NCBI GenBank assembly: GCA_002261195.1
Contig: MVBO01000052.1
Location: 1-64,000 of the forward strand
Length of the DNA: 64,000 nt
DNA from: Bifiguratus adelaidae
Taxonomy: Eukaryota; Mucoromycota; Endogonomycetes; Endogonales
Direction of reading: 5' to 3'
Numbering within the stretch: the stretch's first letter is position 1; each line of letters opens with the position of its first letter. Made by a program: the position numbers and the translations under genes. Positions 1 through 11,756 of this stretch are shown here, in pieces. The notes under the pieces are model-generated. The model searched no databases. It was given only the letters and a program-made list of their open reading frames with translations, and was not told the DNA's origin.

Positions 1-1
1 C

Positions 2-490
2 ATTGCTGTCTGGCAAATCTTTCCCTTATTTCCCACCATCATCTATGTCGTTTTGACACCACTCATTTCACGCTTCGTCACTGGCGGCAAAGCCAAAACC
101 TACGCCCGATATTCATCCCTTGTTACGCAGCGTGCGCTGATGGCTCTGGCTGTGCTTTCTGCCATTCAGCATGTGCACATGCTTGTCTATGCGTATCATC
201 ACCTTTCCTGGTCCGATGTCTTGGACACCATCAATATTAAACCAGCCACTACGACAACGTATATTGCTCAGTTGCAATGGAAGGGGGCAAAGTTTATCCT
301 GGCTGAATTGGTATTTTGTTCGGCCAGTATGGGCTATTGGCTGCTGTTGGAGACTGGCATCAAGGGTTTGGCCATGTATTTAGGCTTGACACCTTTGGTT
401 GGACCTGGATGTGCTTTAGCGCTAACATGTGTTTGGAGGGAGAAGATCATGCAAGAGGATGACGACGCCATGGTCAAGAAGAGCAAATAG
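2..490 (+). CDS. C-terminal part of a polytopic membrane protein (5' end outside window)
   Basis: The reading frame is already open at base 2 and runs to a TAG at 488-490, about 162 residues with no initiator visible, so this is the 3' part of a gene that begins upstream. The protein has about four hydrophobic stretches separated by short polar loops and ends in a charged tail (EDDDAMVKKSK). The opening WQIFPLFPTIIYVVL piece resembles small fungal integral membrane proteins found in many gene clusters, but I do not recognise the family and assign no function. It is followed after 75 bp by the convergent cyclophilin gene. Confidence 0.6.
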   Translation: MAVWQIFPLFPTIIYVVLTPLISRFVTGGKAKTYARYSSLVTQRALMALAVLSAIQHVHMLVYAYHHLSWSDVLDTINIKPATTTTYIAQLQWKGAKFILAELVFCSASMGYWLLLETGIKGLAMYLGLTPLVGPGCALALTCVWREKIMQEDDDAMVKKSK

Positions 491-565
491 AGGTGTTTTT
501 GGATATTCCAGTTGTAAACAGTTCTGAATACATTAGAAGCACCTTGCAAACTGTCCGCAACCGAG

Positions 566-1390
566 TCACAATTCCTCCTTGACCTCATCAGCGGGCGCCG
601 GAGCAGCAGCATCCTCGGTAGAGGTACCCTGTCCAGTGGACTCCCCACCAGGGCCGCTGGACAATTCGCCACAATCCGCAATCACAACGTCCTCCTTGGG
701 TCTGTCATTGTAACCGGTAGCGGTGTGCTCAATCTTTGTAACAACATCCATGCCAGAAAGGACTTCGCCGAAAACGACATGGCGTCCGTCGAGCCACGAA
801 GTCACGACAGTGGTGATAAAGAATTGAGATCCGTTCGTGTCCCGACCAGCGTTAGCCATGGAGAGTTTACCGGGAGCAGTATGCTTCAATTCGAAGTTCT
901 CGTCCTCAAATTTGTTGCCTACGATATTGCTTGAGTCAAGGCAACAATTCACATAATCATCGGATCAATGCATACCGTAGATGCTCTTTCCTCCTGTACC
1001 ATCTCCGCGAGTAAAGTCACCACCTTGGATCATAAAGTTCTAGCGCAACGCGACATCAGCCCCTGAACATAGACACGTCACTCAAAGGCATCACCGACCT
1101 TGATGACACGGTGGAACTTGGAACCCTTGTAACCATATCCATGCTCGCCAGTTGCCAAAGCCCTAAAATTCTCTGTTGTCTTAGGCACAACCTACAGCAT
1201 AGTCAGATGACGGCACGCGAAAACTCTTCATTCCCACCTTGCCATACAATCCCATCACAATGCGACCAAGCTCCTTGTCACCTTGCTTGATATCAAAGTA
1301 GACCTTGTTGGTGATCTCTGGTTGTGCAGAGACCACTGCGACCAGCGCAAAGAGGAGAGCAAGCACTGTGACAAGGTTGAAACGAGCCAT
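566..1390 (-). CDS. ER-lumenal peptidyl-prolyl cis-trans isomerase (cyclophilin B type)
   Basis: Four exons (1390-1238, 1191-1099, 1039-976, 918-566) join to 220 residues. The first 20 or so residues ([20 protein letters not shown]) form a signal peptide. The cyclophilin fold follows with the conserved [30 protein letters not shown] and [16 protein letters not shown] blocks, which hold the catalytic Arg and the cyclosporin-binding residues. A low-complexity Ala/Pro/Glu tail ends in KEEL, an HDEL/KDEL-like ER retrieval signal. The enzyme should therefore speed proline isomerisation during folding of secretory proteins. An in-frame ATG lies upstream at 1414, but the start at 1390 gives the better signal peptide. 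All introns are GT-AG and 46-59 bp long. Confidence 0.93.
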
Positions 1391-1521
1391 CGCAAGAGAA
1401 AGGTGTGAAATCAAATGTTGTGATTTTACGCGGTCCAGTCATTGTCTCTATAACCTGCATCTAAAACGCCTCCCATACCTTTCCATCTGGCTGATTGATC
1501 AATGACCACTGAAAATATACG

Positions 1522-4500
1522 TTAGTCGACGTACGCGTGACTAGGATACGTGCCATAATCTGGAACAAGCATTCCTGTGCGTTTTGGAATCACTTGTGCG
1601 GCTATATCGATGCCATCTCGATCTGTACCGGCGATAATGAGGGCAAGGCGGTCATCATCCCAGGGATGTAAAGAGACAATGCCAATGCCCGGACCATGGT
1701 ATCTTTTGTTGTTCACTTTGATGTGTTCGCTGGTGATCTCCACTATATTGACAGACGTCAGAAGTGCAGTTATCACTTCTTTTGAGCTTACCATCGCCTG
1801 CCAGCCTTGCAAGGGCTCTTGTTGCGCTGTTGATGCCTTGATGGCCTAAAGTAATGACATTGCCTTTGCTCTTTGAGTCTGCACGGTAAGCAGGCAGAAT
1901 GACAGCGTCACCTCCGCCATACATGTACCAATCGGCCGCGATTTCCAGAGCAATCCGGTGGTATGCCTCGTCCACATCTCCATTGTCTGGCAATAGGATT
2001 TGTAGTGGGTCTCTGCTCTCGTAAATTCGTATTGCTGGACCATATGTGGTTGCTGTTCGTTCATTATACTTCCAGGTTTTATCGTGAGACCGCTAAGTAA
2101 CCGTTGAGGATGACATGCAATAGATGGAGACCGGATTTTAAACGCTTACCTCCCAGCGACCAGATATCTTGACAAATTCTAGAGCGTTGCTACCCATTTT
2201 GAGTGTATCCGGGAATCTGATGCCATCGATGATGAGATGCGTGACCGGACCGCGTCGCGCCGCCGTTTGCTGATCCATGAGTATTGTGAACCGTCTAATG
2301 TTTTGTGTATTCAATTGCCATGCGAGGCTTCCATCCTTTTGTTCATCAAGCCGCATTACATCGATCGTCGATAATCTGTAACACAGTCAGCACATGTATA
2401 TCCCTATGATTCATCACTAACCGGAACGGCTGTTCCAGTTGCTCAATAAGAATTCCACCCTTACTTCCCATCCCGCCTGGGTTGATGCAAGTGATGGTGA
2501 ACTTCTCTGGAAACAGTCCACCATTGTCCAAGAATGCTTTGTGTTCATCTTGCAAAAACTGCATCATATCACTGCTTCCCAAAACCCCCGAAAACCAATG
2601 CCCTTGACCTTCCACCTCCGAGACCTTGTATTGATGACGCTTGGTGTGCTGATTCAAGAGTCGGATCATGGATTTGGTATGCCATGGTGGTACATTATCG
2701 TCCCTACTCCCTGTTCGGCCTAGCACCGAGATCCCTTTGGCGTTTCCGATATGAACATCTAGGTCATATTCAGCAATCGATGATTCCAACAAGCCTCTGA
2801 GTATCGGATCGGTATAGTGACGTGATTGATGATGGGAGTATGGTACGTAATTGTGGATGGATGTATAGCCTGAGGCTGGTATGGCTGCCATGATTCGATC
2901 TGGTTGATGGGTGAGGACATGCCAGGCTCCTTGACCTCCATTGCTGTGTCCAACAAGTAGGAACGGGGATTGCTCGCTATGCGTGACTTGAGAAAGTGCT
3001 TTAAGTACATTCAGGTAGGAGGCACCATGCCAGTCGTATCCCCACGAAGTCCTGCCTGTAGGAAAGACGACCTGCCCAACGATATACCAATAAGCAAAAA
3101 CCGGGAGAACATGATTCAGCTAGAGACTTACCCATGACAGCTCCTGCTGAGGTATCTCTTCAGTCCAAAATTCCGAATCTGCCTCTACGCCAGCTCCGTG
3201 AAGGGCCAAGATCGGCGCGTGACACTGCTGCTTGATGCAATCAACCTTTGGTGATTTCAACATAGCTGCATGGCAGTGTGAGTTTACTCATAGGTAAAGG
3301 AACCTTCACTTACCGTATTGGACACTCTGATCGTAATCCGCAAAGGTTATCTTGTAGGCCTTTCCAGGCAATGCGAATTTGAACGTAAGGTTCGTTTTCA
3401 AATACCTCTGTATGGGAAAGCCGGGATTGTCCATAGTAGGCTTAACAATGTAAATGATATCAATTGGAACATTGACCTTGGAATGTTCCAACTGATCTAC
3501 TACTCTACTCGATGAAATGCTTAATGAGAGCTTAAGTGGTCGTTGTTGACCAGCAACAATCTCCACTGGTCCAGCGGAGAGCTCAACATTAACCTAGCAC
3601 ATCCGTCAATAGATGACTTGCCCATGACTGACAACAGAGACTTACATGAACCCCACCAGAGATCTCGTCTGTCCGTACCAAAACACGCTGAACCCAAATA
3701 TCTTTCTTTCCCGTATTCAAAACCGTTACTCGACCCAGTGGTCCTCCTAATTGCCCATTGACGATATTGGGTATTATAGTGCCGCTGGGCAAGATGCGTA
3801 CAATATCGCTTCCGTCATCCGCCATGGCCTCCCACCAAAACCCGAAACCTGGTCGAGGTGGGATTTTAGCTCCGAAGATGCGGGTCTCGTGCACCATGCG
3901 CACTGATATTGTATGTGGACCAGGAGACAGCCGCACCACATGCCTCGTGGTATTGTAAGAGTAGACGTCTCCACTGTACCTCTTATCGTCAATGCTAAAC
4001 ATCGCTACAGGGTAGGCTTGTATCACTAAAACTGTTGGTCTTGAGATGGACAGAGTCGCTCGAGCCCATGTTTGATGTTGAATAGCAGGCCAGCCGCTCG
4101 GTTCGGTTACAAATGCCCAACTAGACGTAACGTCAGAGGTCTCATATCGATACCATGCATTTCCACTGCCCATACTCGATTTCAGGATACTCCACGGTCG
4201 CATAGTGATCGTTTGTCATATAAACCCGACGCCAGCCTATCGTGCCGTTTGGGCCAAACTCGGACGAATATCGGTCATGTTCATCATATGTAAGCGAATG
4301 AAACCCGCCTACGCATCAAGTTCAGCACCTCACACAGCAAAGCAAGTGCCTGTCTATGGCCCTTCCTACCGTACGCCTCTAAAGGGTCTGCACCATAGTT
4401 CTGTTCTCTCATTCCAGCAGGGAAGGGACCAAGGACCTCCCACTCGCTAGGAAACACAGCGTCATAGGTATCTCTCGTCATATAGACTTGCTCGTCAACA

Positions 4501-4673
4501 TGCGCAAGTGCAGCAACCCCAAAGGCGACCCAGAGGGCGACCCAGAGGGCGACCGTCAGTGAGAAGAGCATTGCAAGCGTTCCAAAACCGGGATTCAGTC
4601 CTTTTATGGGAATTTTCTCCCTGGATGGCATATCCCCCTCGAGCGTCCATGTTTTGTTATCACGCCTTTCCAT
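1522..4673 (-). CDS. membrane-anchored alpha/beta hydrolase, prolyl-oligopeptidase (S9) like
   Basis: Nine exons (4673-4370, 4308-4176, 4120-3646, 3593-3314, 3265-3132, 3071-2422, 2375-2150, 2092-1792, 1742-1522) join in frame to 907 residues. A signal-anchor helix lies at about residues 31-55. The N-terminal half carries motifs of a fungal family of large extracellular or vacuolar hydrolases (EWEVLGPFPAG, GADPLEAYGGF, DWAFV...GWPAIQHQTWAR). The C-terminal half is the alpha/beta hydrolase: LALHGAGVEAD, the nucleophile elbow GHSNGGQGAW and DDNVPPWH with the likely acid and histidine side. The substrate is unknown; peptidase or esterase are both possible. Transcribed towards the cyclophilin and away from intersectin, whose start codon is 182 bp away. 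Confidence 0.85.
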
Positions 4674-4797
4674 CCAATGTTCGCACTGGCCCTAAGCATC
4701 GCTCATGCCGCCCTGTTGTTCAATGGCTTGCAATGCGCGCTCAAAAGCGACCCATTGGCATCCAAACGCATTCCTTTTATAGTAATTCCTATGTGTA

Positions 4798-4810
4798 ACC
4801 CTAACCCTTA
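4798..4810 (+). promoter_or_regulatory. telobox-like element upstream of intersectin
   Basis: The stretch reads ACCCTAACCCTTA, almost two telomere-type repeat units, and ends 45 bp before the intersectin ATG. The same motif occurs at nearly the same distance before three other genes in the window, which argues for a promoter element and against an internal telomere remnant. Confidence 0.5.
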
Positions 4811-4855
4811 TTCTATGACTTTGCCTTCCGAGTTGCAGACAGGAACTTGACGGTC

Positions 4856-7800
4856 ATGCATGGCTACGCTTCGTGGGGAGGCGTGCAGCCACAGATGACG
4901 GGCGGCATAGGAGGTCGCTCCAGCGTGTCTGGAGGTACGTAGCGTTAGCGATGAACCGAAGGATCCATCGAGCAGTCATGGAAGGGGACGTCATCGTACA
5001 AGGACAGCGAGTGCTCAACATATCTTAGGCGTCCAGTTGTCTTTTATCAGTCCTCCAGACCAAAGAAGGTATGAAGCCTTGTGGTCGAGATCAGTTCCTC
5101 CGGGGGAGACATATATGCAAGGTACGTTTGCTAGACAACAACCCGTGGAATAGTGTTCGGGTACTGACTGTAGACTTAGCAAACGTGGTCAAGGATGTCC
5201 TTGGTACATCAAATTTGGACATGGAGTCTCTTGGTCAAGTCTGGTAAGTTTTTGCGACCCTGGCTCTGCGAAACTAATAATGACTCAGGGACTTGGCCAA
5301 TACGACCAATCAACCTTATTTGACATTTCCCGAGTTTGCGTTGGCCATGTACTTGACCTCGCTAAAGTTGACCAATCGACCTCTGCCTTCTCAATTGCCG
5401 GACTCGATCTACCGAGAAGTATCGACTGCCGTAGCCAAGGTTCGGCCTTCGGCAGTGTCGCGCCCTGCCTTGTCCAATGTCACCAATACGGGACAATACG
5501 CCGCCTCAATGAATGGAAGCTATAATCAAATGACTGCTCCACGACAGTACAATATGCCAACCGGATATGGTTCCAAGGCACCCAATTTCAGTGCGAGTCG
5601 GACGTACAATCTACCATCATTGACATCCACCGCAATGAGCTCAATATCCTCACGAACGCAGGTGTCCAATTCGGATTTTGTGAATAGGATCATGCCGAGT
5701 TCGGGCGGAAGTCTTGGCTTTGCCGGAGGTGCGGCTGACCATCTGATTGGCACTGGCCCCTCAGGTTCCATATGGGAGATTGTCAACGTCGAGAAGGAAC
5801 GTTATCGAATGGCTTTCGTCGCTTGGGATATTGAAGGAAAAGGCGTCATTGACGGCGAGCAAGGAAGGGAAATTTTGTCACAAACTGGCCTTCCCCGCGA
5901 CGATTTGATGGCCATTTGGGACCTTATCGATCCGCATGACACTGGAAAGCTGAGTTTGTCGCAATTCACATTATTCCTTCATCTTGTGTACCTTAAAATG
6001 AACAACTATTCGATACCCAACAAGCTTCCGAAAGAGCTGGAACATATGATACCAGCACGCTCTAGAGATCAAATGCACGTCAAAGGACGATCTCCAACAT
6101 ACACGCCACCATCGCTCGATAAAACTCCGGAGCGAGTTGCCTCTCCAAAGGGCAAAGGGAGTCCAAATTACATTACCAGCTCAGTGCTCGAAAAATTTCC
6201 AGAAGTCTCTGGTGGTTCAAGCTGGCAAAATACTCCGTCAGGGCTTGGATCCTCCGCACAAACATTCAATGCAAACACAAACTTCGGATTCAGCGGTGGA
6301 TCGCTCCATACGTTGCGCTCTCAAATCAAGGCTCAGGAAGAATTGCTGGCTTCTATCGAAAATCCTACGAATTCCGCACCAGTGTCACTCGATCCGCAGA
6401 TTGAAGAGTTGAAGCGCAAGATACGGGAACTGAACAAGGAACTAGTCAACTACCGCAAATCCGGCCAAGGTGAAAGTATGGATCAACTTTGGGACAGATA
6501 CAATGTTCAGTTACGCGAGCTGTCGGACTTGAACGAAGAAGTCTTGAAAACCGAGGAGATGATGCGCGCCGCTCTTAGCAGAGAAATACCCAACATCATC
6601 TTCAACGTTCGAAAGGTCGAAAAAGAACTCGTCGAAAAGCGTACAGAACTTGCTAGGCTTAAAGGCGTACGTCGTGGAGAAGTATCTGGTGCTTCTCCAA
6701 TATTGGGAACTGGTCTCAACGGACAAGTGACGGAGCAAGACAGGATCCGAGCCAAGGCTCAAGCTTTAGTCGCCGCCAGAATGGCTTCTCGCGGTATCAG
6801 AGGTGCAAGTTCTCCTACCACGGGCGGCAAGGCTGATGCGGAGCTGAAAATGCTTGAGAAAGATCGTGATCAATGGAGTCGAACCTTGTCTGATTTGGAG
6901 AACATGATTAACCGTAATCGTCGTTTATTACAAGACCACGAAAAGGAATATAGTGAGGATCTGCGTGAAAAGGAAGGTCGACAAGCGCTGGAGACGAAGG
7001 AAGACCGGATCAGGCGAGAAGAGCGACAGAAATTTGAGGCCGGTCAAGGTGTCTCCATCGAACTCAAAAGATTCCTCAACGAATTGAACGAGGAAGGTGC
7101 GCAAGACTCTCTAGATCCCACCTTTACCAAACGTTTTCCGTCGTTTGAAGAGACGAAGGCGGATGAACCCTTCATTCCTCAACCGCTACATGGAGGTGCT
7201 CCCCAGAGCAAAGCTAATGCACGATTGCAGGCTCGCGGACCTGCACCACCTCCTCCGGCAACTGAAGCGCGTCGACAAGCGGATCGAAGCAACCGACCCA
7301 AAACTGCTGAGGAAATCCGTATGGAAGCGGATCGACGTGTACAAGAACGGCGCACTGCCATGAACAGAGATCGAGGTCAAGCCCCAGCTCCTCCATCGAA
7401 CAAGATTGTCGATCAAAGCGAAGTCGCTGCGAAGAAAAGACAGGAAGCTGCCGAAAAAGCGGCTGAACAGGAGGCACAGGTGCGTCTGAAGGCGGCTGAG
7501 GAAAAGGCTCAAGAGCGTTTGCGAGAAGCTCAGAGACGAAGAGAGGAGGTTCAGCAGAAAACTCAGGAACGCATTCGGCTTGCACGGGAGCGAACGGCGC
7601 AAGCTAAATTGGCAAAGCAAGAGATTCAAAAGGAGCTGGAAAGCAAGGAAAGCCACGCGGCGCAAAATGGCAAAGTAGCCGAGCAAGCAGAATTAACTGC
7701 CACTCCTATCGCGCCGATTGACGCCAAACCATGTGAAGACGATGAGAAAGCGCAGTTGGAAGAGGAGCTCAAACGTCAAAAGGAAGAGGAAGAACGTGCG

Positions 7801-10800
7801 CAAAAAGAGCAGCAAGAATTCGAGGAAAAAGCTCGGCGAATCGAAGATTTGGCTCGTGACGCGTTCAATGTACAAAAAACTGTCAATGAACAAGTCAAGG
7901 AAGGAGGGATTGGAGCATCGGCCGTCACTGAAGTACCACCAGCTGCTTCGGAAGTTGCTGCACCCCCGCCTCCGCCTCCACCCCCGAGCGCGGCACCTAC
8001 CTCAGGAGCTGCCCCACCTCCACCTCCACCGCCCCCGGCTCCAAGTGAAGGCGCCGCGATGTCCTCGACACCTGTACCCGCACCTCAACAAACCGTTGCA
8101 ACAAGCGAGGGCGATTCTGCACCTGCCGCTACTACCAATAAGCGTGCAAGCTATAATCCTTTTGCCGCAGCGCTTGCGGCGCGCAAACGTGCTGTCGCGC
8201 CCGCTAGCGACGACGAAGGGTCGGACGATGATTGGGATTCCGCTTCTTCAGCCTCTGACGATGAGAAGCTAGAGGGACCATCGAAGAAGGCTACAGATTT
8301 GGCTTCAGCTCTGTTTGGCAGCATTCGCGATCAGCCTGAGTCGGTAAAGCCTATGGAAGCTGCTGCTCAACAGCATCGGCCAGATACACTAGAGCAAGAT
8401 GGGGAGTCCATTTCGGAAACAGCTGCAACTCTTGCGACGCAGAATCGACTGGACATGGTTCCACCTCCGCCTCCACCACCACCACCACCACCCCCGTCTT
8501 CAGTATCAGGCACGGTTGCCGCTCCTCCGCAAGCTCAGTCTAACGAGATTCCCGGGCCCGGTTCGCAACCTATGGCGTCACCTCCTCCGCCTCCTCCGCC
8601 GCCACCCTCTGCAGGAACCGCCATACCTCCTGCTGCTACTACTGCCGCTTCTCCGCCCCCGCCTCCACCTACTGCAACGGGTCCTAACGAAGAAACGTCG
8701 ATTTCCTCTCCACCCGCCTCTGGAGGAAATGACCTTCGTAGCGCTCTGTTGGGCCAGATTCAGCTCGGAACCAAATTGAAGACGACGAAAACAAACGATC
8801 GATCGGCACCAATGAGCGCTGGGTCCGTTGACGGCGCCGAAACTCCACAATTGAATGGACGAGCTGACACGGATGCGTCGCAAAACGGAGTGCCCATGCC
8901 AATGATGGGCGGAGGAAATCTTCTCATGGAGCTTCAGCAACGTATGGCAAAGCCGCAATCAACTACCTCTTCGGCAGTAGCATCACCGAAATTTGTCACG
9001 CCATCACAGTCTCCTCCACCGCCCTCACCTACCCCAAGCGCCACTGCTATTGCCACTACAAGTCCGATTACGTCGAATAAGACGGCAACGTCTCCGACCA
9101 AAGTGCAGCGAAGAGAGTCCACCGACTGGTTTGGCGATCTGTCAGCAGATCAAATCTCTATACACTCCGACACTCGTCGGCCAAGCCAGCGATCTATCTA
9201 CTCAACCGGGTCGATGGAGAGGCGATCTCCAACCCCAATCCGTGAATCTACAACGGAAAGCACTTCCACGGAGGAGCATAGAGAAACTGGCGCAGAGAGA
9301 GCTGAAGCACCTACGGTTGAAGAGACAGTAGTTGTTGACGGGACGGTAGATGGAACGATTACCACGGATATCAGCGCAGATCACGGTGCGATTGCGTCGC
9401 CGTTAGATTCGATTGATTTCGGACAAAGTAGGTATGGCTATTAACTTTCTTCGCGATTAACGAGCTCTTTCCGTAGCCTTGACAATGGTCACATTGTACG
9501 CATATGAAGCTTCTCGACCAGATGATCTGTCATTCACTGCAGGTCAGCGCTTGGTTGTGCATCCTGCAAAAGAGGCTGACGATGACTGGTGGTGGGGAAC
9601 AATTGAGAATTCCGAAACAAGTGGTTTCTTTCCACGAAACTACGCTGAAGAAGCGATAGAAGGTACTGAAGGCGCTTGGTATTGTCAGAAAGTCAGAAAC
9701 TTACCGGTTAATTCCCTTGCAGATGCCGCTGACACACAAGAGAGCATAGGCTCGGTTCGCGCCTTGTATGATTATAACCCGGCCAACGGCGACGAACTGG
9801 AATTGCACGCGGGCGACGTGATGGACGTGCTTGACAAAACCTACCCACAATGGTGGAAGGTACGCTTGGGTGATAAAGTGGGACTCGTGCCTTCCAATTA
9901 CGTTCAAGATATCGTCGACGATTTACAATGTAAGTTAGAGGCATCGGAGTAAAGGATCTTTGGTTGACGGTGAATACAGCAACGGGAGGGAGCAAGCCAA
10001 ATTACTTGGAAATTCCATCAGCCCAGGCCATGACAGGTTTAGACACAACGGCGGTTGAAGGCGCTCCTTCCATTAGCCTTTTGGGTACTTCAGCCCCCAG
10101 CAGTCCTAGCCATGGCCATGGAAATCTATGGGGCCGATTGGCCGCCGGCAGATCTCGATCGCATAGCAGTGCCAGTAGTTACAAGGGCGAAGATGGCTTG
10201 CTTTCTGCGGCTTCGGAGGCGGACATATTACGTCCATTAAGTCCTGCACGTAACACGTGGGCAAGCACGATGGACCCTTCGATGCTGCAAAATATGTCTG
10301 CGGAAGAACGAAAACGTCAGGAGGCGATTTACGAGCTCATAACCACCGAAAAGTCATATCTTCGAGATCTTCAATTAGTCGTCGAGGTAAGCTTACATTT
10401 ATCGTTTTCCGAAACCTTGCTGAGCCTTCTTTGTAGGTGTTTTATGCTCCCATGCAATCTATTCTTAATGATAGCGAACTCAGGGCGATATTCTCTAACA
10501 TTGAGGATCTCCTGATGGCAAATAGCTTGCTTTATAGCGACCTTGAGGATCGACAAGACCAAGGTGGAGGTTATGTTGACAGTATTGGCGACATCTTAAC
10601 TGCACATGTGAGTTCAATACCAAGAATTGTCTGTTTTCGGTGTGCGTGTGTCTTACGCTAGGAATAGGCCGACATGTTGCAAAGTTATTTCACGTATTGT
10701 GCAAATCAAAGTGACGCTGCGAGAATGTTGCAAAGGAAGCGAAAGGATGACCCACGCGTGGCCGAATTTCTTCGGGTAAGTAGCTGTGTCCTGGTGTGAA

Positions 10801-11704
10801 TCTGTTGCTTATCGAGATTGAAAGAAATGCCAAAGCAAGGCTGAATGCCGAAATCTGGATCTTTCCACATTTTTATTGGAGCCAATGCAACGGCTGACAA
10901 GATACCCTCTGCTTGTGAAACAGGTAAGAACCATCGATCCGGTGTTCTGCCTTTGACTAATGTTGGCTTTCCCACAAGATTCTGATGTACACCCCTCCAA
11001 CGGATCCAGACTACCCTTATCTTCAAGAAATTCTACAGCGTTCCGAGCAACTTCTTGGCCAAACGAACGAGTTCGCACGTCAACAGGAAAATGAATCAAA
11101 GCTAGAGGAAATAAGCAGGACGCTGGACTTGAGTGATTCTACGGAGGTAAGGTTCAGTTGTCGGAGATTGAAGCGCAATTATTGACCCGTTTATGATAGT
11201 TCCACAATCTCGTCGGCGAAACCCGTCATTTGGGCCCCAGGCAATTCATTTTGGAGGGTCCACTTGCAAAAGCAAAGAGTGGACGGAAGCTCCACGCCCT
11301 TTTGTTCAACGACATTTTATTTCTTGCTCAACCAATCAAGGGCACAAGTCATCGAGGATATACGTTAACCCTTTATCGAGAGGTATGTGCTGCAGACATT
11401 TGTTCTCACCCTGTTGTTAACGTTTCACATAGCCTATTCCATTGACGGAGGCATTTGTGCGAGAAATCCCAGCTTCGCGTCCAGTAAGCGGTGCAGGTAT
11501 GTATTGATGCTAGAAAGGAAGGAATATAGAAATTCATGCTCTACCTTCACAGACGAAACATGCTTCCAGATTGTGCACATAGAAGATGTCATCACATTGA
11601 AGGCAGCGAGTGTTAGCTCCAAAAAGAAGTGGATGAGTCAAATTGAGGCGGCCGGCCTTAATGCACTACAAATCGAGAGAGATTGGCAGGTGGCCCATAG
11701 ATAG
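4856..11704 (+). CDS. CIN1: intersectin-like endocytic scaffold and Rho GTPase exchange factor
   Basis: Exons at 4856-4934, 5029-5121, 5180-5243, 5289-9427, 9477-9929, 9980-10386, 10437-10607, 10668-10775, 10825-10923, 10979-11146, 11200-11382, 11433-11496 and 11553-11704 total 2060 codons. Domain order: EH domain near residues 30-110 (FISPPDQRRYEALW); second EH about 240-330; long coiled coil 390-800; NPF motif; proline-rich blocks; WH2-like LLGQIQLGTKLKTTKT near 1230; SH3 domains at about 1460 and 1553 (ALYDYNPANGDELELHAGD); DH from about 1722; C-terminal PH. This is the layout of Cryptococcus Cin1 and animal intersectin-L, linking clathrin-coat proteins to actin assembly and Rho/Cdc42. Ascomycete Pan1 lacks DH-PH. 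A 60-nt stopless stretch at 9663-9722 has intron-like ends between the SH3 domains and may be spliced out (2039 residues). Confidence 0.92.
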
Positions 11705-11756
11705 TTTAGCATTCTGTATGTTTAAGACTTTGAACAGTAAGAATGTACAACACTGG

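Noticed and set aside
4798-4810. Internal telomere remnant
   Set aside because: Fewer than two full units, and the same short motif recurs at fixed distance before other genes, so a promoter element is the better reading.
7186-7686. Minus-strand open frames opposite the intersectin coiled coil and proline-rich parts
   Set aside because: Produced by biased codon composition of the real gene on the other strand; they lack introns, domains and plausible starts.
8399-8779. Plus-strand His/Leu-rich frame overlapping the proline runs
   Set aside because: A frame-shifted reading of CCN proline codons.
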